DNA of 37,138 nt from Candidatus Micrarchaeia archaeon. GTDB lineage: Archaea; Micrarchaeota; Micrarchaeia; Anstonellales; JAHKLY01. The position numbers and the translations under genes were made by a program. The DNA lies in contig JBAZFO010000011.1 of NCBI GenBank assembly GCA_041653315.1, positions 1 through 37,138 of the forward strand. Direction: 5' to 3'. Below, in pieces: positions 1-7,900 of the stretch (position 1 is its first letter; each line of letters begins with the position of its first letter). The notes beneath the pieces are model-generated. The model saw only the letters and a list, made by a program, of their open reading frames with translations, did no database searches and had not been told where the DNA came from.

Positions 1-539
1 GCCAGCTTGTAGTAGGGCGATACGGTAGGGACAAGCAGGGCAGACAGCGCATCAATAGCGCCTTGAATCGTATTAGGAGCGAACACATCATTTGTGTCCT
101 CAATGACCAAGCTGCCCGGCACCTGCCAGAACGGGTCAGTTGACCCGGCCTGCAGCACCCGGCCCAGCGTGCCAAGCTCCAACCGTTCCAGAACGGACGC
201 GCCACGGATGAGCAGGTCGCCCCTGGTGGTCAGTTTGGTGTTTGACAGGTTGGCGATATGACCTTGAAGCAGCTTGAACGTCATCAGCAGCGCAAACGGC
301 GATACCCCGTCAATCGTGAATTGCGGGTCCTCGCCAATGCCGGATTTGAGGATGTTCTGCCAGGTGGTGTTTAGAATGTACAGCGCGGTGGGGTTTCCCT
401 TGATGTACCCGATACTTCCATCCTGGAAGGTGGGGAGAGATGCAAAGTCGGCTACCGCGTCAACCTCGACCACGGCGAGGTTATGACCGCCGGCAGCTTC
501 CTGACCGGATAGCATGATTTGTTTTACCACAAAGCCCAT
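1..539 (-). CDS. Tail appendage/fibre protein, N-terminal part (runs off window)
   Basis: This is an open frame of 179 codons from the ATG at 537-539 to the left window edge, so the C-terminus is missing. A strong ribosome binding site (AAGGAGGG, 7 nt spacing) fixes the start, which lies just after the holin-like gene. About two thirds of the way along the visible part is a segment reading TTRGDLLIRGA, then LERLELGTLGRVLQA, ending in PFWQVPG. This matches the pattern 'GDxLxxG...RLxxGxxGxVLxxxxxxPxW' common in phage tail fibres and appendages, where it forms part of a beta-rich shaft. The calls for this motif and its role rest on pattern memory; receptor specificity cannot be judged without the missing C-terminus. 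Confidence 0.7.
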   Translation of the reverse strand, partial: MGFVVKQIMLSGQEAAGGHNLAVVEVDAVADFASLPTFQDGSIGYIKGNPTALYILNTTWQNILKSGIGEDPQFTIDGVSPFALLMTFKLLQGHIANLSNTKLTTRGDLLIRGASVLERLELGTLGRVLQAGSTDPFWQVPGSLVIEDTNDVFAPNTIQGAIDALSALLVPTVSPYYKL

Positions 540-552
540 TTGGATGCCCTCC

Positions 553-945
553 TTATTTAACAACAGGCAAGATGACGCTGCCGAAAAACCCCGCAGCTAT
601 ACCGATAATGGCGGTCAAAACAACTACCCACAGGGTTTCCCAGCGTTTGCCGGGTTTGCTCTCCAGATTGGTCAGGCGTACTGTAAGTTCCTCGTGCTGC
701 TTCTGGTTTTCCTTGGTCATTTGGTCAATTGACGCTTTTAGTTCGCCGTATTTCTCGGCGTTTTTCTCGTTGCCGTTCACATTGCTCATTGAAAGCTCCT
801 TCAATGAAATTTTTATTTCAATAAGCAGCTCCCTGGTTGTTTCAAGCTCGCCTATTCGCCTGTCCGTATCGCTGGCCTTTCCGTCAAGGCGTACAATGGC
901 GTCCTGGTGCTTCATCAGCAACTCCCGCATCTGTTCCGCTTCCAT
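553..945 (-). CDS. Holin-like protein (coiled coil plus one C-terminal membrane segment)
   Basis: A 130-residue protein. Residues 1-100 are charged and heptad-like, consistent with a coiled coil. The C-terminus (from about residue 102, starting at KRWETLWVVV) is one hydrophobic helix ending in PVVK. This architecture is that of XhlA-type haemolysin/holin accessory proteins of Bacillota phages. The start codon overlaps the endolysin stop (TAATG), so the two are probably translationally coupled as a lysis cassette. A membrane-anchored structural protein is possible; no second holin with several membrane segments is visible here. Confidence 0.6.
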   Translation of the reverse strand: MEAEQMRELLMKHQDAIVRLDGKASDTDRRIGELETTRELLIEIKISLKELSMSNVNGNEKNAEKYGELKASIDQMTKENQKQHEELTVRLTNLESKPGKRWETLWVVVLTAIIGIAAGFFGSVILPVVK

Positions 946-1847
946 TATTTTATTGCCTCCAGCTCAACCGCAATGGCAACCGCATCGGCCCCCAATTTGC
1001 GGATACTGGCAATAATGGCAGTGGGTACTGGTTTTGGCGGGGTTACGGGGGGAATCTTTGCGCCAAGATACTGGCGGTCAATGTAGCCGATGAAGCCTTT
1101 GTACTCGCACTTAGCCCAATCAGCATTGACTTCAACAAGCACATTGACAACTTCCCCCCTTACAATGTCCCGCACCTTACCGCCCAGCTTGTTCATGGTC
1201 TTGTACAGGCCCAATCCGGCGGCGTACTTGGTGTTGATTTTTGCCTGGTAAAGCATTTTGATTCCCTCCAGTTCGTCAGCAATCGCGGTAAGTTGTTTGG
1301 AAAACGCCCTGAATTTATCAGCGGTTGTGTCCTTCTTGTACAGGCCAACCGGGATAGCGTAGTGCGTAAAGGTGTAGGGCATGGCAGAACGAATAACGCC
1401 CTCGCTGTGACCGGATGCATGAATGACCTGGTCCCAGCCGACAAAGTTTCCGGTATGGCTGAACCGGAGCAATTTCTTCTTGAACAAAACACAGGGTTTG
1501 TCGGGCATATCCTGAATGAGACCCTTTTCCACCCAATTATCTTCCCTGGTCCATTGCCCGGTCACATCCTGCCCCATGATGGGCCTGCCCGTGGCAATCT
1601 CCACGGCTTTGGCGGTCAATCCCCGGCAATCATAGGCCGGTCGCCTTCCCCATTTGCAGCCCAGGCAGTTCAGTTTTTTGCCGGACAGGACAGGGCAGTT
1701 GAGTTTGATTTTACTTGCCCAGGAGGGTTTGCTTTTCGCCACAGCCCGGCGATGTTCGGGGGTACAGGATTGGCCCCTGTCACCATAGATGTAGGGACAG
1801 CCAATAGCGTTGATTGTCCAGTTCACAAAGATTTCCGATGGCGTCAT
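945..1847 (-). CDS. Endolysin, NlpC/P60-type peptidase with SH3-like domain
   Basis: A 300-residue protein. The start is the ATG at 1845-1847, preceded by AGGGGGT at 7 nt; the frame is open further upstream but without a good ribosome site. Residues 1-180 form the catalytic domain: near the N-terminus GCPYIYGDRG, then a cysteine-containing insertion (CPVLSG, CLGC), then YDCRGLT with the presumed catalytic Cys, and later SHTGNFVGWDQVIHASG with the presumed His. Such enzymes cut peptide bonds in peptidoglycan. The C-terminal half contains a segment around GKVRDIVRGEVVNVL to GFIGYIDRQYL, like a bacterial SH3 cell-wall binding domain, then a short Pro-rich linker and tail. There is no signal peptide, so release probably needs the neighbouring holin-like protein. 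Confidence 0.85.
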   Translation of the reverse strand: MTPSEIFVNWTINAIGCPYIYGDRGQSCTPEHRRAVAKSKPSWASKIKLNCPVLSGKKLNCLGCKWGRRPAYDCRGLTAKAVEIATGRPIMGQDVTGQWTREDNWVEKGLIQDMPDKPCVLFKKKLLRFSHTGNFVGWDQVIHASGHSEGVIRSAMPYTFTHYAIPVGLYKKDTTADKFRAFSKQLTAIADELEGIKMLYQAKINTKYAAGLGLYKTMNKLGGKVRDIVRGEVVNVLVEVNADWAKCEYKGFIGYIDRQYLGAKIPPVTPPKPVPTAIIASIRKLGADAVAIAVELEAIK

Positions 1848-1892
1848 GCTGCATACCCCCTGTTCTGATAGTAAAGGATAATTCACTTCTTC

Positions 1893-1904
1893 GTCAGCCC
1901 CGGT
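1893..1904 (-). promoter_or_regulatory. Late motif copy A (ACCGGGGCTGAC), upstream of the lysis module
   Basis: On the minus strand this reads ACCGGGGCTGAC, 45 nt upstream of the endolysin start and in the short gap after it runs into the 2829-residue gene. It is one of four copies of ACCGGGRCTGAY (others at 11921, 19796 and 26591). Exactly 19 nt after the motif is TACTAT, a -10-like hexamer. A promoter or activator role is inferred from position and repetition. Confidence 0.5.
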
Positions 1905-1907
1905 GCG

Positions 1908-4900
1908 TTATTTCTTTAGCCATGCGTCAATCGCCCGGCTCCGGTCATCGCGCTTGTAGCCCAGCAGCACATAGGCATTCAGCAGACGGGATTTGAGGGT
2001 AGCGGCTTCGGACCGTGAGCGTTTGTATGTTTCGATATAAATGTCTTTGAAATAATCCGTTATGCCGTCTCCCGATACGCTTCCCTTCGCGTCCTTCGGG
2101 TCCTTCCCGCCGTAGTGGTCCAGCAGCTCTTGCATCAGCGCCTTTAAGTTGGCGCCGGTGAGAATCGCTGCGCGGTATTTATCGTACCGGCTGTACTTAA
2201 ACTCCTGTGACCAATCCCCCGCTGCCTTCCGCGCTTCCCATTCCTTGACGGTCCAGTATGCCCCGCCTTCAGGCTTGCCTTCGCGGGTGTCAAGAATCTC
2301 CACGGCCTTGCCAAACGCTATCTCCTCGGCCTTGTACAATTCCTTTATCTCGTCCCGCGTCCCGCCGTATGCCTTTTTGCTGTCAATGCCGGATTTGATA
2401 ATCGCATCGTAGTATTCAAGTGCCTTGTCTGCTTCCCCTGCCATGAGCGCGTCCACATACCGCTCATAAATCAGGGACGCAGGCGTTCCCCCGTCACCAA
2501 CCACGATGCGCGGGTCCAGCGTGTCGATGACCGACATAACATCCCGGTAGATGTTCGCAACCGGAATGCCTGTCGCGGTTGACAGCGCGGTAATCGTGTT
2601 GGTAATCAGCTTGGTCGATACCTTCGCGTCCGTTCCGTTGAACACTTTCAGCCATCCCTGCGCGGCCCATATCAGCCTTTGCACGGCCTGCAGGTCAGGG
2701 CGGGAAGGCGCATAACCACCGGCAATGCCCCAGATGTCCTTGCCAAAGGGAATCATGTTAAGCGGGTTGGTGTTGTCAAAGATGTTTGATTCAAAGAAGT
2801 TCCCGCCCACCCCGGCAACCTTGTTCCAGTAGCTTTTCCAGAAGCCCTCCCAGCCCTTTTCCTTTTCCTTGTCGCGGAGGGCATCCGCCAAGCCTGCCGC
2901 CATGGCAACCAGGATAGAGGTCGCGACAAAGGTCACGCCTGTACGAGCCAAACGCCCCTTGTCTCCACTCTTGGCAGCGTTCACCAACAAATTGTAGCTC
3001 TTAATCGGTTCCGCCATGAAGCTGGTGGAAATCTTGACCAGGCTGTCCCTGTCCCGCATGATTTGGGGGCGATGGAACACGGTGTCAACCACCTGGGTGC
3101 GGTCAATCACATCAATCAGGCGGTCACCAACAGCCTTGAAAAAGTCCTCGCCGCGTTTGTCTCCCCGATAATTCTGCCCCACTTCAAGCTCAACCGCGTT
3201 CCAAAGTACGCCCATCGTAAAATCGTCTGCAATGCCAGCGGGTTTAAGGGCAAGCTCCTGGGCCTTCCGCAGCGGGTTATCCCTGCCGCCGACAAGGTCA
3301 ACCATCTCGCGCCCAATCTGCATATCGTAGTAACCCAGGTGCTTCCACATGGCTATTGGCGCGTACTTCCTTGCCATCTGCATGCCGCGCTTGGGGCTTT
3401 TGGTATACGCCGCCGCCATGTACGCCGGGTTAATCATGGAGGCTGCCCTCGTGTAAGAAGCGTGTTGCTGAAGGACCACGCGGATGTTTCCGGCTACGGC
3501 TGCGGTCTTGAATTTGCCAACCATCGAATTGACCATGCCGATAAACCCGGTTGCGGCATTTGTTCCCTTGATGCCGTTGACGGCCTTCAGCAGGTTGATG
3601 AAGTAGGATTTTGCGTCCTTGCCAAGAGTGCGCTCAATGCTGCCCTTCACGCTGTCATTGTGCGTGTTCCCGCTTGCGTCCACAACCTCTCTATTATAAT
3701 TGAACCACTTCATTGCGTTGGTCAGCGGCACGGCAAAGGCGTTGTAATTCGCCATGTCCGTCACATGGCGTGATACGGTGTCGAAGATGTCGGAAATGAT
3801 GATGGGGTTGTTCGCGCCCTTGATGACATTCTTGGTCATGCCCTGATTGATGATGGCATTAATCATCTCGTTCTTGCTGGGGTCCTGCGCCAGGGTAAAG
3901 TTGGTGTCTGAGTGAATCGGGTAATAGTTCGGGTCAACGAATTTCAGGTATCCGTACAGCGCCATAGATACCTCGTTGCCCCACTCGCTTGATACAGTAT
4001 TAAGGAAGGTCGCAATCTCATCGGCAGCGGCCTTCTGCTGCGCTGTCAGGGTATCGGTAATCCGCATGACCTCGGCTTCGTTCACGCCCACCGGGTCTTT
4101 CTGCCAGAGCTGCGCTTCCTTCCCGGCCTTGCGGGATTTAATCTGCTCAATGCTGATGCCCTTGCCGTAAATGTGACCTCTTGCCTGGTCGCGCTTGTTG
4201 AGCAGGTACAGCTCCATCATTTGCCCCGTTGTCAGATGCACCTTCCCGCGCTCAAGGTCAAAGCTGCGTACTTCGGCGTTCTTTCCGGACCAGTTCGCAA
4301 TGCCGAAGTCTTTATATTTCTTGTCAAGCTCCAGGAAGAAGTCCCTTGCCTGCACCGTGTTCCTGACAAGCTTCCCGAATCCTTTTTTGTAAAGGGACGA
4401 AAGGATTGCCTTTGACTTCTCCCCAAGCTGCTCAAAGAAGCTGAACGAATCCATCATGTCCAGATTGAGGAAGGAGCTTAGACGCTCAATCGCGGGGCCG
4501 TGCAGCTTCTTGTCCTTTTTTCCGGCAAGGTCTGCAAGCGTACCGTCAGCTACTTCAGCAACGGTTTCCGCATTGTCCATGTCAATCATCTTGTTTGCGG
4601 TGGTCACAGCGGTATGGACCATCCGCATGATTTTATCCAGCGCTGCCAGTTCATCCGGGTTCATGTCCCTGTACCGCACAACGGAATCATTCCGGGTTAT
4701 CAGGTCCTGAATCATCGGGGCAAGGTCGGGGTCAATGTTCATCACAAAGTCAGGCGATGCAATCTCGCCGTTGTTGACGGCAAAGGCATCGGCGTTCTGC
4801 ATCTGAATCAAAAGCTGCCCCATCGCTTCTTGCCAGGATTTAGAGCGCTTGGAGGTAACCTCGGTCCCGTCAGTTTTTGTCCATGACATATCCAGAGCTT

Positions 4901-7900
4901 CAAGCAATCCGGACACCGTCCGGCGCAGGGCTTCCGGTATGTGGTGCTTCTTGTCCGGCGTCATCAGCCATTTACGCAGTTCGTTGGCAATGTCCTCGGT
5001 TCTGCCGATTAGCTTCCCGCGCCTATCGCTGCCCTTGATTTTGGCTCGATATGCAGCCTGCCGTTCCTGCCCCTTCTCTAACTGCGCCTTGTAGACCTTC
5101 TCCCTCTCCCGTTCCACCACGCTCCGCAGCGGACCGGACATTTCCAGGTTGAACAGAATGCGGTCAGCCTTGTCCAGCTTGTCCTTCAGGGCAATAATAT
5201 CGGCGCGTACTTCGTTCTTCTCCGTCTGCGGGGCCTTGTTGATATAGAGCTGTCTGCGCTTTTCAAGCAGCGCGTTCAGCTCGCCCTCAACGCGGTTGTA
5301 CATATCGGCAGACTTGCGGTACTTCTCCACGTTCTTCTTTTCCGCGTCCGTCTGGGCAACCTGGCCGAATGCCCCGGCCAGAATCGCGCGGGGGGAGGGG
5401 AGGGAGTTTTCGGGGTCGCGCTCGGAATAGCGGATGTCGTTGGTTGCGGGGTTGAAACGTTGGGAGAGGGGGATGGGTTTGCCTGAGTCATCGTAGGTCA
5501 CGGGGTCGGCAGACTTGATTTGGTCAGGAGAGAACACTATCTTGATGTCATCCATTGGCCCCCCGTCTTGGACATTCTTAATCAAGACAGAGTCATACCC
5601 GCCGGACAAACCCCTCATAACTATCTTGTAAAAAGCATCTGTGCGAATCTCGCTATTTTCGTTGTCATAAACATACGGGTTCTGCATTTTGAGTTTGGCG
5701 TTCACAACGCTTGCGTCTATTGTGTCTGAAAAACCGGAAGCGCCGAATGCGTCATACAGTTTTTGAGTGATGTCATCAACAATGTTGAACACATCATCAT
5801 TTTTTGGGAGAGCCTTGAGAACCTCATCAGTTATGGAATCTGCCCGTACCTCAGAAGCAACCTCATACAAACTTGGGTAGGGAATATCCTTTTCTGCATA
5901 GAAAAAGGCGCTTCCATCTCTGCGTAGCATATCAAGGTTTCTCGATACGCCTTTCGGCACTTTTTCAAGCAATGGCGAGAATATCTCGGCAAGTTTTACG
6001 CTATATTTTTTAGCCTTTTCCAAGTTAACCGATTTCTTGGCATATCTGTTGGCTGTTTCTTCGGAAGCGAAATAGAAGCCAAGGTATGCACTTGGCGCTT
6101 TTGTGTTTAAACCGCGCTTCTCAGGATTGAAACGGTTTCCTTCTAAAACGCCGCCCGCAAGTCCATGCACCCCTGTTTCGTTGTACCCAGCCGCCTTCGC
6201 CGCTTCTTCCACCAACCTCTGCTGTTCGGCGGTATCGCCATTCTCAACGGCAGCAAGGTACTGGTTGTCCCGCTCCGCAAACTTCGTGCCATCGTTCTTG
6301 CCCTGTTTTAGGGCATCCTGTGCGTTCCGCTTCGGGGTAAGGGTTTCTGCCTTGCCCGTGGCTGCATCGCTCTGCGCGCCCTCTGCGGGGGTCAGCGCGT
6401 TCCTCATCATCGTGTCCCATTGCGCCTGAAGGTCACCGACATACTGCAAAGCGCCGTTCTTCAGTTCCATCAGGGCCTTGGCTTCCGCAAAAGACGGCTG
6501 CATCCGTTTCAACCTGTCCTGGATACCCTTGACGAAGTCGGATACCCAGCTCTTGAATTTCTCAAACAGAGTCTTGTTCCCGGTCATGATGCCCTTGAAC
6601 ACATCGGAATTGAGCAGCATCATTTCAGAGCCGTCAGCAACCACCTCTTCCATCGCGTCTGCAATGGACAGGGCGCCCTTCCTGGCTCTTCCCAGCTTCT
6701 GCTGAATCAAATCGTCCACGCTCTGCCCCTGCAAGGCAAGGGTCTTGAATACGGCATCCTCAAAGGTCCTGAAAAGCTCCGGATTGGTTGCCTTCAGGAA
6801 ATGGCTGAATTCATGGCCCATGACCTTCGGGAGGGTGTAGCTGGCAGCTGCGCCGGCAGCGTTCATCTTCTCCTTCGCGTTCTGAAGCCCTGCGTTAATG
6901 TCGAAGCGGAACAGCCCGGTTTCAGGGTTAAAGCTGCCCTGCTCCTGGATGTACTTTCCTTCCGCGTCTGTTTCTGACGCGAATATTTCAGCGTTGATGC
7001 CCAGCAGCCGCGCAAACTGGCTGATATGCTTGGTCAGCGCCTTTTGCTCGGTATCCAGGGTTTTTACATCAGGAAGTACCCTGACTGTTCCGTTACCAGG
7101 CCGCAGCATCTTCAATACCTTCGCGGCCCTGGCCTTATCCGCTTCAAAGTCGGCAGCGCCTTTGCCTGCATCAAACGCGGCCTTGATGGTATCAGGAGCA
7201 AGCGCCTTGACCGCGTCAGAGTTGTTCAACGCGGATTCTGTTCCGGTCATCCCCGCCGCGTATGCGGTTTCAAAGGCAAGGGAATATGATTCTTCGTCCA
7301 GGTCCGGGTTATTCGCCTTGTGCTGTGCCGCAACCTCGTTCCCGCTGGTGACGGTCTTGTAGGCAACCTTTTTATCGCCAACGGTCAGGACCTTCCTGCC
7401 GGTGGTCGCTTCCTCTTTCCCTGTCTGCTCAACCGCGCCCGGAACGATGCCTTCGGATTCAAGCATGGTTTTACGGTCTGTTACAGGCGCTTGTAAAGGC
7501 CCTTTTTCGGGCAATACAGGGGCTTGCTCCTGCGGCTCTATCATAGTCGCCTCTGCCCTGGTTTCGCCCTCGGTGCGGGTTACAGGCGCTTCAATCGGAA
7601 GGGCAGACACGGCTTCAATTTCAGGCGCGATTTCTTCCATCGCTTTCGTGATTTCTTCCGGTGTCATGTTGTCTTTGTTTGCGATGATGGCATCCATTTG
7701 AGATTTCAGCTCTGCCAGCCTCTGCCCCTGCGTCATGGTGGGTTTTTCCACCTCTTGTTCCGGCTCGGCCTGCTCAACCGTTGGCTGCTTGTCCAGCTCC
7801 GTCTGAAGCTGCGCCCTCTTGTTCTGGCTGTATTCAGGTGAAGGCGTATCGTCAATGGCTTCGGGCTTCATCCCATACGCCTGATTCAGCCTGTCAACAT

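Noticed and set aside
837..1868. A 343-codon plus-strand open frame
   Set aside because: Antisense to the endolysin; the product looks like a codon-bias shadow and lacks a ribosome site.
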